Shown in pieces: positions 25,564 to 33,537 of a stretch of DNA of 35,922 nucleotides (the stretch's first letter is position 1; each line of letters starts with the position of its first letter). A program made the translations under genes and the position numbers. The notes under the pieces were generated by a model. The model saw only the letters and a list, made by a program, of their open reading frames with translations. It ran no database searches and was not told the DNA's origin. This DNA comes from Phycisphaeraceae bacterium. GTDB lineage: Bacteria; Planctomycetota; Phycisphaerae; Phycisphaerales; UBA1924. The stretch lies in NCBI GenBank assembly GCA_019636565.1, contig JAHBXG010000034.1, positions 1 through 35,922 of the forward strand, given 5' to 3'.

Positions 25564-27198
25564 ATGAACATCAAGAGATACGCGATTGTGGCGGCAGCAT
25601 TGTGCGCGATGGCAACCCTTGCGCAATCCGAGCCGGACACAACGGGTCGGGGCTGGAAGCCGACAAAGTTGGATCTGGAAGTGACCGTGCGTCCCGAGGC
25701 CTGGCGGATGGAACTCCGCGGCGAGCTCACGCTGAAACTAGAGGGCCAGGACGAGTCAATGGGGCCGACCATCGGCGTCAACACGCGGGCCCCGTGCGTG
25801 CTCTTCGAGTCGGTCGATTGCGAGGGAGCGAAGACCGAGCTCAACGCAAGGCACCCGAAACTGGAATCTGCGCGCCTGGCGACGGTGCGCTTCGAAGAGG
25901 CGAAGATAAAGGGCGACACGGTTCGCGTGCGGTTTTCGTGCTCCGTGCCGGGACACGAGAACCAGATTGAAGTGACTCCGGGCGCGGCAATCTCATCGTG
26001 GACGAGCGGTTGGTATCCCGTGCCGGTTCCCGATGAAGGCGAAGGCCTGCAGGCTGTCAACCGCGCGCCGGGGACGATGACGTTTCGGCTGCCCCAAGGC
26101 TGGAGCGCCGTGACAGGCGGCAAGAAGCGCTCGCACGAGGAAAAGGATGGGGCCGTGGTCGAGGTATGGGATGTGCCGCAGGCGATCGCGAGAAGCTTCG
26201 CCGCGGCCCCGTACAAGACATTCGAGGGGAGCGCCAACGGCGTGGCCGTGAGCGTGAGCCTGATTACGAAGGACTCGCCCTACGCAGTGGATCAGATCGG
26301 TGCGCTGGTCAAGGCGGTCGATGCGCTGCAGGAGAAACTCGGTCCCTATCCCTACCCCGGCTTCTCGATCGCCGAGGTCCCGATGGATGTGGGCAACTTC
26401 GGGGCGTCCAGCGAGCAGGGCTTCATCATGGTCAAGCCCAACTTTCTCGACTGTAAAGGCGGAAACCTGGCGTTGTTCGCGCACGAGGCCGCGCACGCCT
26501 GGTGGGGAAACACAGTGGGCACGACGAGCCCGGCAGGCATCATGTGCGATGAGGCTCTCGCGCAGTACGGGGCGGTGATCGCGATCGAGAAGGTGGAGGG
26601 ACCGGAAGGCGTGCGGAGTTTTCTCGAATTCTCGAGGCCGGGCTACATCTTCAATCAGTGCGCGAAGGGCTATTTCGAGATCGTGCGGAGTGGCAAGGAC
26701 ATCCCGCTGATGGAACTCAAAACCGGGGGCGTCTCGCACACGCTGTCGGACTCAAAAGGACACTGGGTCTACCACATGCTCCGCGAGCGCGTGGGCGATG
26801 AGGTCTTCTTCGCGACGCTCCGCGGCCTGATCAGGAAGTACAGCACAAAGCCGATGTCCCTCGCCGACGTGCGGCGGGAATTCATCGCCGCCGCTCCGGA
26901 AATCGGCCTCGAAACTTTCTTCGCGCAGTGGCTCGATCGCAAGGGCGCACCGGTGTTCGAGGTAAACAAGGAGAGCGCGGACGGAAAGACCCGGATCGCT
27001 CTGGTGCAGGCCGGGGATGTGTACGACCTGCCGCTGGAGTTGGAATGGACCGCGGCCAGCGGCAAGAAAGCGCGGCAGAGAATCCAAGTGAAAGACAGAG
27101 AAACGGTTTTCGAGGTTGAAGGCGAAGTGGAGAAACTGGAACTGGACCCGGATCGAAAGCTTCTGATCTGGCGCGAGGCGTACGGGGCGCGGCCGTAG
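25564..27198 (+). CDS. Exported M1-like (gluzincin) aminopeptidase
   Basis: This 544-residue protein starts at ATG 25564 and has a signal peptide (about 1-20, ending ATLAQS). A beta-rich N-terminal domain leads to the catalytic domain. Zinc ligands are H307 and H311 in HEAAH and E330 in CDEALAQYG, exactly 18 residues after the second His, with E308 as general base. The exopeptidase motif GAMEN is replaced by GASSEQ (E284). The usual Tyr two residues before KG, which stabilises the transition state, appears to be Asp (SDSKGHWVYHML). It should trim N-terminal residues from peptides outside the cytoplasm, perhaps with altered activity. It starts 83 bases after the AraC gene. Confidence 0.88.
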   Translation: MNIKRYAIVAAALCAMATLAQSEPDTTGRGWKPTKLDLEVTVRPEAWRMELRGELTLKLEGQDESMGPTIGVNTRAPCVLFESVDCEGAKTELNARHPKLESARLATVRFEEAKIKGDTVRVRFSCSVPGHENQIEVTPGAAISSWTSGWYPVPVPDEGEGLQAVNRAPGTMTFRLPQGWSAVTGGKKRSHEEKDGAVVEVWDVPQAIARSFAAAPYKTFEGSANGVAVSVSLITKDSPYAVDQIGALVKAVDALQEKLGPYPYPGFSIAEVPMDVGNFGASSEQGFIMVKPNFLDCKGGNLALFAHEAAHAWWGNTVGTTSPAGIMCDEALAQYGAVIAIEKVEGPEGVRSFLEFSRPGYIFNQCAKGYFEIVRSGKDIPLMELKTGGVSHTLSDSKGHWVYHMLRERVGDEVFFATLRGLIRKYSTKPMSLADVRREFIAAAPEIGLETFFAQWLDRKGAPVFEVNKESADGKTRIALVQAGDVYDLPLELEWTAASGKKARQRIQVKDRETVFEVEGEVEKLELDPDRKLLIWREAYGARP

Positions 27199-27293
27199 AC
27201 GGATTCGGATACGTGACCCTCGCAGGAGGCACCGAAGCAACCAGGCGCGGCGAGTGGTGCTATTCGTGGGCAAGGCCAGAAAGGCGAAAGACA

Positions 27294-27337
27294 CACGGAC
27301 GTCGGCGTTCCCAACATACAAGGGACCGACGTCCGTG
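27294..27337. terminator. Long perfect inverted repeat between convergent genes
   Basis: CACGGACGTCGG (27294-27305) and CCGACGTCCGTG (27326-27337) are perfect complements, with TCCC and GGGA inside the 20-base loop able to extend the stem. It lies between the aminopeptidase and sulfatase stops and is placed to end transcription from both sides. There is no T-tract, so it could also be a protein site or a repeat. Confidence 0.5.
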
Positions 27338-27414
27338 GCACTGTGCGAAGGGCGGGATCAAGGGTTAATGGAGGCAGAGTCCATGCCACCAGACATCCGT
27401 CCAAAACTCGACGG

Positions 27415-29904
27415 TCAGTCCCTTCCCTTGGCGTTCATTTCTGCTGCCCGCTTCATCTGCTCCTCGGTCATCTCCGGAGGGCCGGGCTTGAAGGTGATCT
27501 TGTTGATCGTGCCGGTGAAGGTGAACGGCAACTGATAGTCGCGATCGTCTACGCCCGTGCGGGTGTCGTAGCCGACGTCGAGCCCCTCGTCCATGCACCC
27601 CACGGCGGGTACCGTGTGGCGAATGGACTTCTTCGCCACTTCCTTGCCATCCACGCTGAGCACACCGGTGCCTCCCTTGGCGAGACCCGGGCCGTCGTAG
27701 TTGAAGTTGAAGGTCAGAGAGTGCCGGCCGGGCGGGAGTGCCTGCTCGCCTTCCCAGCGGAAGCGTTCCAGGTCAAGCATGTTGTAGGTGAAGACCGGCT
27801 TGCCTTTCAGCAGGTAGAAGCCCCAGCCGACGAAACGGCCGCCGTCGGTGATCAACATGCCCTCCGCCCCGTCCTGTGGGATGTCGATGTCGGCGGTGAT
27901 CGTGAAATCACGGGCGATGTAGGGCGGCACCGCTCCGAGCGCGATCGAGATCGGCGCGACATACGTGAACTCGGTCAGACCGGGCGAGCCACTCGGCCGC
28001 GGCCGCAGGAATCGCTGGAACCCCTCGTTGTCGAGCGGAAACACGTTGTACTTCTTTGCCTCAACGTCGAACAGCGCCCGCAGTTCCGCGAGCTTCTCCG
28101 GGTGCTTGGCGGAGACATCATCGTACTGGGTCCAATCCGACCGGAGGTCGTAGAGCTCCCACTCGTAGTCGAGCACATTCGGCAGCGCCATGCCCGGATT
28201 GTTGTTCCATGGCGAAATCACGACCTTGGTGTTGGCGTACCAGCCCTCGTGATAGATCGCACGCTGGCCGATCATCTCGAAGTACTGCGTCGTGTGTGTC
28301 GTCGGCGCGTCGGCGTTCGCCTTGTCGAACGTGTAGGCCATGCTCACGCCTTCGATAGGGCGCTGCTTGATGCCGTCCACGTAATCGGGCGCGGGAATCC
28401 CGGCAGCCTCGAGGATCGTCGGCACGACGTCGATCACGTGGTGGAACTGATTGCGGATTCCGCCCTTGTCCTTGATGCGCGCTGGCCACGAGATGACCGC
28501 CCCGCAGCGGTTGCCGCCGAGGTACGAGGCGACCTGCTTCGTCCACTTGTACGGCGTGTCAAAGGCCCAGGTCCAGGCCACCGCCATGTGAGGCGCGGTG
28601 TCGGGTCCGCCCCAGTTGTCGTAGAAAGCTGCCAATTGATCCTTCACCGGAACGTCGATGCCGTTGTAGGCGGCGTAGTCGTTCGGGGTGCCGACCGTGG
28701 TGCCCTCGGCGCTGTTGCCGTTGTCGCCCTGCAGCCAGATGACGATCGTGTTGTCGAGTTTGCCCTGGCGCTCGATCTCGGCGATCACTCGACCGGTCTC
28801 GTAATCGGTGTACGCGTGATAGGCGGCGAACACATCCGCCTGCCGGATGAACATCTTCTTCTCGTCGGCCGTCAGTTCGTCCCACTCCTTCAGGTTGGCG
28901 GGCGGGCCCTTGGGCCAGGGCGTCAGTTTGGCGTCGGGCGGGATCACGCCGAGCTTCTTCTGGTTGGCGAAGATGGTCTCTCGCAGTTTGTTCCAGCCCT
29001 CATCGAAGAGATGCAGCGCGCTGATCTTGTCGATCCACTCCTTCGTGGGATGGTGGGGTGAATGGGTGCCGCCCGGCGCGTAGTAAAGAAGGAACGGCTT
29101 GTCCGGGTGCGTCGCGTTGGTCCGGCGCAGGTAGTCGATCGCTTCGTTGGCCATCGCGGTGGTCAGGTTCCAGGTGCCCTCGGGCTGGCCCCGCCACGGG
29201 AAGATCGCGGTGTGGTCGCGGAACAGATACGGAGCCCACTGATTGGTCTCGCCGACCGGAAAGCCGTAGAAGTACTCGAAGCCGTAGCCCGAAGGCCACT
29301 GATCGAACGGACCGACCTCGGTCGCGTCCCATGTCGGCGTGTTGTGGTTCTTCCCGAACCAGGAAGTCGCGTAGCCATTTTCGACCAGGATTCGCCCGAC
29401 CGTCGCCCGGTCTTGCGTGATGGTGGCGTCGTAGCCCGGGAACCCCGTCGAAGCCTCGGCGATCACGCCGAATCCCATCGAGTGGTGATTCCGCCCGCTG
29501 ATGGTGGCGGCGCGAGTCGGCGAGCACAGCGCGGCGTTGTGCATCTGCGTGTAGCGCAGTCCGTTGGCGGCGAGCTTGTCCAGCGTGGGGCTCGGGATGA
29601 CACCGCCGAACGTGCTCGAGGTCCCGAAACCGGAATCGTCGATCTGAATCAGCAGCACGTTGGGCGCGCCCTTGGGCGGCACCACGCGCGGCGGCCACCA
29701 GGCCTTGGAACTCTCGGCGGTTTCCTTGATGACGCCCTCGAACTTCGGTGCCGCCGGAGGGAGCTGCTTGCCGTCGATCGTGGTCGTGCCGCTGGGCGAG
29801 CCGGGCGTGCCGGTGGTCTGGATTTGCGCGCCGGCACACGTCGCAAGAGCCAAGGCCAAGGCCGCTCCCAGTCGCGTGATGCCGACGTCGCGTGTGGATC
29901 GCAT
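27415..29904 (-). CDS. Exported arylsulfatase (sulfatase family S1)
   Basis: This 829-residue protein starts at ATG 29904 behind GAGGAG, with a signal peptide (about 1-26). The sulfatase core begins with NVLLIQIDDSGFG, where the Asp pair binds calcium. The signature is C127-S-P-T-R131 in LCSPTRAATISG; C127 must be converted to formylglycine by a sulfatase-modifying enzyme, not seen here. Other family motifs are GKNHNTPTW and YAPGGTHSPHHP. The length, with a beta-rich C-terminal domain after about residue 560, matches the large arylsulfatases of marine and planctomycete genomes. It would release sulfate from sulfated polysaccharides or aryl esters. The neighbouring glycan-related genes fit use of sulfated polymers. 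Confidence 0.95.
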   Translation of the reverse strand: MRSTRDVGITRLGAALALALATCAGAQIQTTGTPGSPSGTTTIDGKQLPPAAPKFEGVIKETAESSKAWWPPRVVPPKGAPNVLLIQIDDSGFGTSSTFGGVIPSPTLDKLAANGLRYTQMHNAALCSPTRAATISGRNHHSMGFGVIAEASTGFPGYDATITQDRATVGRILVENGYATSWFGKNHNTPTWDATEVGPFDQWPSGYGFEYFYGFPVGETNQWAPYLFRDHTAIFPWRGQPEGTWNLTTAMANEAIDYLRRTNATHPDKPFLLYYAPGGTHSPHHPTKEWIDKISALHLFDEGWNKLRETIFANQKKLGVIPPDAKLTPWPKGPPANLKEWDELTADEKKMFIRQADVFAAYHAYTDYETGRVIAEIERQGKLDNTIVIWLQGDNGNSAEGTTVGTPNDYAAYNGIDVPVKDQLAAFYDNWGGPDTAPHMAVAWTWAFDTPYKWTKQVASYLGGNRCGAVISWPARIKDKGGIRNQFHHVIDVVPTILEAAGIPAPDYVDGIKQRPIEGVSMAYTFDKANADAPTTHTTQYFEMIGQRAIYHEGWYANTKVVISPWNNNPGMALPNVLDYEWELYDLRSDWTQYDDVSAKHPEKLAELRALFDVEAKKYNVFPLDNEGFQRFLRPRPSGSPGLTEFTYVAPISIALGAVPPYIARDFTITADIDIPQDGAEGMLITDGGRFVGWGFYLLKGKPVFTYNMLDLERFRWEGEQALPPGRHSLTFNFNYDGPGLAKGGTGVLSVDGKEVAKKSIRHTVPAVGCMDEGLDVGYDTRTGVDDRDYQLPFTFTGTINKITFKPGPPEMTEEQMKRAAEMNAKGRD

Positions 29905-30122
29905 GGATGTCTCCTCAGTGGTTGCTCTGCTGATCGCGGCAATTCAAAGGTTGAACTGTGGCGCGAGCACCGTGCCCCGCGTGGAGCGCGGATCATACCC
30001 GACTCATCGCTCCAGATGGTCGGCCTGACCAATGCATCCCCCCAGTACGTCCATCTGCATCGAAGCTCGTTCCGATCCGGCCCCCGACCTCCACGAGCCG
30101 CGCACCGGGGACGAACGTCGTG

Positions 30123-30164
30123 TGTCAGGGATGTCCCCGAACACTGTCAACCATGTCCCCGAAC
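30123..30164 (+). repeat. Two tandem 20-base direct repeats, period 22
   Basis: TGTCA-nnn-ATGTCCCCGAAC occurs at 30123-30142 and 30145-30164, identical except at the three spacer bases. Closely spaced internal repeats like this are known at the ends of IS21- and IS481-type elements, where transposase binds, but no transposase gene lies nearby. Confidence 0.8.
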
Positions 30165-30173
30165 TGAAAAGTT

Positions 30174-30363
30174 CCACGGGTTGCGCTGCGGTCGCCGTTG
30201 GCGACCTGCGCTCCACCCGTGGCGACCACCGGCAGCTCCGTGGGGCTAAGGGCGTCGAAATACGAGTTGTCATCGCCGCCGCGCCTTCGCTCCGGAGGGG
30301 CGCCGGCATGTAGCAACGGGTGAAGCGCAGCCCGGCGTCCGCCGGGCGCAGCGCAACCCGTTG
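30174..30363. repeat. 190-bp branched palindromic element, possible non-autonomous mobile element
   Basis: The outer arms 30174-30190 and 30347-30363 pair over 17 bases with one mismatch. The inner arms 30206-30220 and 30316-30330 pair over 15 bases with one mismatch. Each side arm between them folds by itself: GTCGCC/GGCGAC at 30191-30205 and CCCGGC/GCCGGG at 30331-30346. The centre holds further hairpins (30226-30243 and about 30278-30310). The symmetrical four-way layout is too regular for chance. Similar structured repeats occur in planctomycete genomes, which is recalled knowledge and not checked. Confidence 0.75.
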
Positions 30364-30493
30364 AAGAAGTGTGTCCATCCATTCCTGACCCGGAGGGGCA
30401 GAGGGTGCTGGCTTTGCCGAGCCAAGGTCGATGGCAAGACACGCGACGTCAAGGCCACCTGCCGACACCGCCAGTTTGTAAACTCTTCCCCCA

Positions 30494-31072
30494 ATGCCCA
30501 TCCACCCCAAAACCCTTCCCACCGCTGGCCCCTTCGATCTCGGCATTTGGAACGGCCGCGAACTCATCGTCACGCATCGTCGTTGGTTTCCTGCAATCCT
30601 CTGCTTCACTCTCGCCGCGGCGATCAGCCTCTGGGTTCTCGCCGCTGCCCTCTGGCCAAATAGCAACTTCGTCCCCGACCCGGATGGCTTTATCATCATT
30701 CTTTCCATCGCAGGCGTCCTCGGTACGGTCGGTTGTCTTGTCGCTCTGTGGGCTCGCAGGTACGCCATTTGCCCGGCCGAAGACCGATTCATCGTGAAGA
30801 GCGGGCTACCCGGGCTCAGCGGGGCGACACCAAGCTCCATCAATCCGCTCTGGATTCAGGTACACCCACTCGAGATCAGGTTGCAGTTCAGTCGCATTGT
30901 CGCGGATTGGACCGGCTTCGCAATCGTCGTTCACACGCAACCGGAAGAAGGCGTGATCATCGCCGCCGCCCCCAATCCCGATGCCGCAGCAGTTCGCGCC
31001 CGCGCGCGGGGATCGGAAATGCGAGTCCGAATCGAAGAAGCGATCGGCGCGCCACTCACGGGTTTTACATGA
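30494..31072 (+). CDS. Two-helix membrane protein of unknown function
   Basis: This 192-residue protein starts at ATG 30494; there is no good ribosome site, so the start is uncertain. Membrane helices lie at about 31-53 and 65-87, with a short exposed turn between them. The C-terminal half (about 90-190) is soluble and beta-rich with LWIQVHPLEIRLQF and GFAIVVHTQPEEGVII, like a PH-type or DUF-type domain on small membrane proteins, then a basic helix. No family name can be given. It faces the kelch/dockerin gene, with 47 bases between the stops. Confidence 0.75.
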   Translation: MPIHPKTLPTAGPFDLGIWNGRELIVTHRRWFPAILCFTLAAAISLWVLAAALWPNSNFVPDPDGFIIILSIAGVLGTVGCLVALWARRYAICPAEDRFIVKSGLPGLSGATPSSINPLWIQVHPLEIRLQFSRIVADWTGFAIVVHTQPEEGVIIAAAPNPDAAAVRARARGSEMRVRIEEAIGAPLTGFT

Positions 31073-31119
31073 TGTCGAAGCCGCCCGATGCGAAAATGGC
31101 ACAGCCGGCACGACTTCAA

Positions 31120-33183
31120 CTACGGGCAAACCATCGTGTGATACCCGGCCACAAACGTCACAAAATCGGAGTCGTCAACCACTCCGTCGAAGTTGAAGTC
31201 GGCAGGGCAGCCGTCTGACATTTCCGGATCGGCGCATGCAAGCAAGTCGTAAGCCAGTGTGAATATCGCGAAGTCTTCGTCGTCCACGAGATCATCGCCA
31301 TCGAGATCGGTCGCGCAATGCGTTCTGCCCAGCAACCAGGTATCGCCAAGCGGAAAGGAATGGCTGTCTGAACCGCCAAAGAGCACGCACTCGTGGCGGA
31401 TCGTGTCGTAAACCATCGCAGATGCCGTCCGTGCCACGGGACCATCCGTTGCACGCAGCGTCCACGAATTGCCGTCCCATTCCCACGTCTCTCCGCTTTT
31501 CTGCGAACCGTTGAATCCTCCAAAGAGGACAGTCACGCCGCGATCCGAGTCATACGCCATCACATGGCGCTCCCTCGCCGAAGGGCCATTCGACGCACGC
31601 AGATTCCAAACCGTCCCATCCCATTCCCAAGTTTCGCGGCTAAAGCCGGGGCTTCGACCTCCGAATAGGACCGTGACACCTCTCGCCGAGTCGTATGCCA
31701 TCGCGTGCTGGAATCGGGGAGATGGACCGCTGACCATCCGGTTCGTCCAAGTTGACCCGTCCCATTCCCAGGTCTCTCCGCTTCTGCCGAGCGTCGTACT
31801 ACCCCCGAAGCAAACGGTGACGCCGCGAGCGGAGTCGTACACCATCGCATGGGCAGATCGCGCCGATGGGCCGGCCTCCGACCGCAGTTTCCAAACGGTT
31901 CCGTTCCATTCCCAGGTGTCCCATTTGGATGATCCACTCTCGTCACGCCCTCCGAAGAGAACCGTCACGCCGCGGGCCGAGTCAAACGACATTGCATGGG
32001 CATTCCTGGACGGGGGACTGACATACGTCCGGTGAGCCCAGAAACTGCCATCCCATTCAGAAGTTCTTCCATACACGGCCAAGAGCACCGTCCTGCCCGT
32101 GATCGAGTCGTACGCCATTGCATGACCCGACTGACCTTGTGCGCTGTTTGTTCCATCAACGGCGATTGGTCCGTAGTGAATCCAAGCGCCCGCGATCTGT
32201 TCCCAGGTGTCCGCCGTGGAATAGGCGTAGTCGCCACCGAACAGAACGGTCGAATGACGCCGCGCGTCGTAAACCATTGCAGAGTTAAACCGCGGCCCCG
32301 ACCCACTGGACATCAGATTCCATGTGCTCCCGTTCCATTCCCAACTCTCCTTGCTGCGCTGATTCCCGGCGATCGTCCCCCCGAACAGCACGATCGCACC
32401 GCGATCCGCGTCGTAAACCATTCCGTGGCCCGTTCGTCCCGAAGGTCCGTTGACAACCCGCTGCGTCCATTCGATTCCGTTCCACTCCCACGTCTCTCCG
32501 TTGAAGGTATTGCCGGCAGATCCCCCTCCGAAAAGAATTGTGATGGCGCGCGCAGCGTCATACACCATCGCGTGCGAACTTCTGGCTGAAGGTCCATTGA
32601 CGATGCGCCGGGTCCACGCCGTTCCGTTCCACTCCCATGTCTCGTCGCTGGAAACAGACGTTCCGGTGTTACCGCCAAACAGCACCGTCACACCCCGCGC
32701 CGCGTCATACGACATCGCGTGCGAAAACCGAGGCGATGGTCCGGCAACCGCCCGTTTGTTCCACGCAGATCCGTTCCATTCCCATGTCTCGCCGCTGAAA
32801 GTGCTGGTTTGACTGTTGTAGCCGCCAAAGAGCACCGTCACACCTCGCGCCGCGTCGTACACCATCGCATGCCCGTATCGCGGCGACGGACCTGCAACCG
32901 TCCTTTGGTTCCATGTGCTTCCGCTCCACTCCCAGGTCTCGCCGCTGATCATGCCATCGGTGACGGCACCAGTGAGATCTTGTCCCCCGAATAGGACACT
33001 GACCCCACGCTTCGCGTCATATGCCATCGCATGGTCGTAACGCGGCGAAGGTTGAACCTGCTTCCACGCGATCGATTGCGCCCGTGCCGGAGCGGGGCAC
33101 AACCCAACTACCGCCGCAATGCTCAAGAGCGAAAGCAGCCGAGCAAATGTGAACGGGTTCTGACGATGGTAAAGAATGCTCAA
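31120..33183 (-). CDS. Kelch-like repeat protein with GC-type dockerin
   Basis: This protein of up to 687 residues is placed at TTG 33183, because no ATG precedes the signal peptide (LLSLLSIAAVVGLCPAPARAQ). The body is about twelve repeats of roughly 50 residues with the core HAMxYDxARGVTVLFGG, then ETWEWNGxxW, the pattern of kelch/galactose-oxidase propellers. One repeat near the middle has lost the FGG and ETWEW core. The C-terminus (31123-31317) has two dockerin repeats, DLDGDDLVDDEDF and DFNFDGVVDDSDF, ending MVCP. It is probably a surface adhesion or scaffold protein. The coding DNA is itself repetitive. Confidence 0.9.
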   Translation of the reverse strand: MSILYHRQNPFTFARLLSLLSIAAVVGLCPAPARAQSIAWKQVQPSPRYDHAMAYDAKRGVSVLFGGQDLTGAVTDGMISGETWEWSGSTWNQRTVAGPSPRYGHAMVYDAARGVTVLFGGYNSQTSTFSGETWEWNGSAWNKRAVAGPSPRFSHAMSYDAARGVTVLFGGNTGTSVSSDETWEWNGTAWTRRIVNGPSARSSHAMVYDAARAITILFGGGSAGNTFNGETWEWNGIEWTQRVVNGPSGRTGHGMVYDADRGAIVLFGGTIAGNQRSKESWEWNGSTWNLMSSGSGPRFNSAMVYDARRHSTVLFGGDYAYSTADTWEQIAGAWIHYGPIAVDGTNSAQGQSGHAMAYDSITGRTVLLAVYGRTSEWDGSFWAHRTYVSPPSRNAHAMSFDSARGVTVLFGGRDESGSSKWDTWEWNGTVWKLRSEAGPSARSAHAMVYDSARGVTVCFGGSTTLGRSGETWEWDGSTWTNRMVSGPSPRFQHAMAYDSARGVTVLFGGRSPGFSRETWEWDGTVWNLRASNGPSARERHVMAYDSDRGVTVLFGGFNGSQKSGETWEWDGNSWTLRATDGPVARTASAMVYDTIRHECVLFGGSDSHSFPLGDTWLLGRTHCATDLDGDDLVDDEDFAIFTLAYDLLACADPEMSDGCPADFNFDGVVDDSDFVTFVAGYHTMVCP

Positions 33184-33537
33184 ACCTCCGGGTTCCGGGC
33201 GGCAATTCCAAGTCTACTTGCAATTTGTCCCGCCGCAATCAGTTCGCAGCGGCGTGGCCACTGTTTCTTCAAAAGACTGCAGAATCGGAAGTACTCGGCA
33301 GCGGAACTGACCCCATTTCCTTCTGTGTCCCGAGCCACAACCCACACAACGGGGCGGATGGCCCCGACGTTGTCTCCGCTAGCGCTGAGTCCATCTCACA
33401 TGTCGTGCCACCGCAGCCGGTTCCTCCGAGGTCAGTGCGTCGTTACCACCGTCCCGTTTCCAAGTCCCCAACCGTCACCAATCCGACGATCGCGGCACGA
33501 AATCAAAGCCTCCTCCACACACTATGGGTGAAGGCGC
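33184..33537. other. Gene-free interval upstream of the kelch/dockerin gene
   Basis: These 354 bases separate two minus-strand genes. No coding sequence, clear hairpin or promoter pair was seen. A plus-strand open frame crosses it into the next gene, but has no ribosome site and looks like antisense. Confidence 0.55.

Larger units (their letters stand above)
29905..30493. other. Gene-free stretch holding repeats and a branched palindrome
   Basis: This 589-base interval lies between divergent sulfatase and membrane protein genes. No coding sequence is supported. It holds the tandem repeats at 30123-30164 and the inverted-repeat element at 30174-30363. Frames across it, such as one reading GDDNSYFDALSPTELPVVA on the minus strand, come from the structured element and have no ribosome site. 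Promoters for the flanking genes must lie at its ends but were not identified. Confidence 0.7.

Noticed and set aside
27343..29061. Long plus-strand open frame opposite the arylsulfatase
   Set aside because: It mirrors the sulfatase codons and has no signal, motif or ribosome site.
31400..33060. Regular repeats suggesting a CRISPR array
   Set aside because: The repeats are coding, too long, and vary like kelch blades; there are no unique spacers of constant length and no cas genes.
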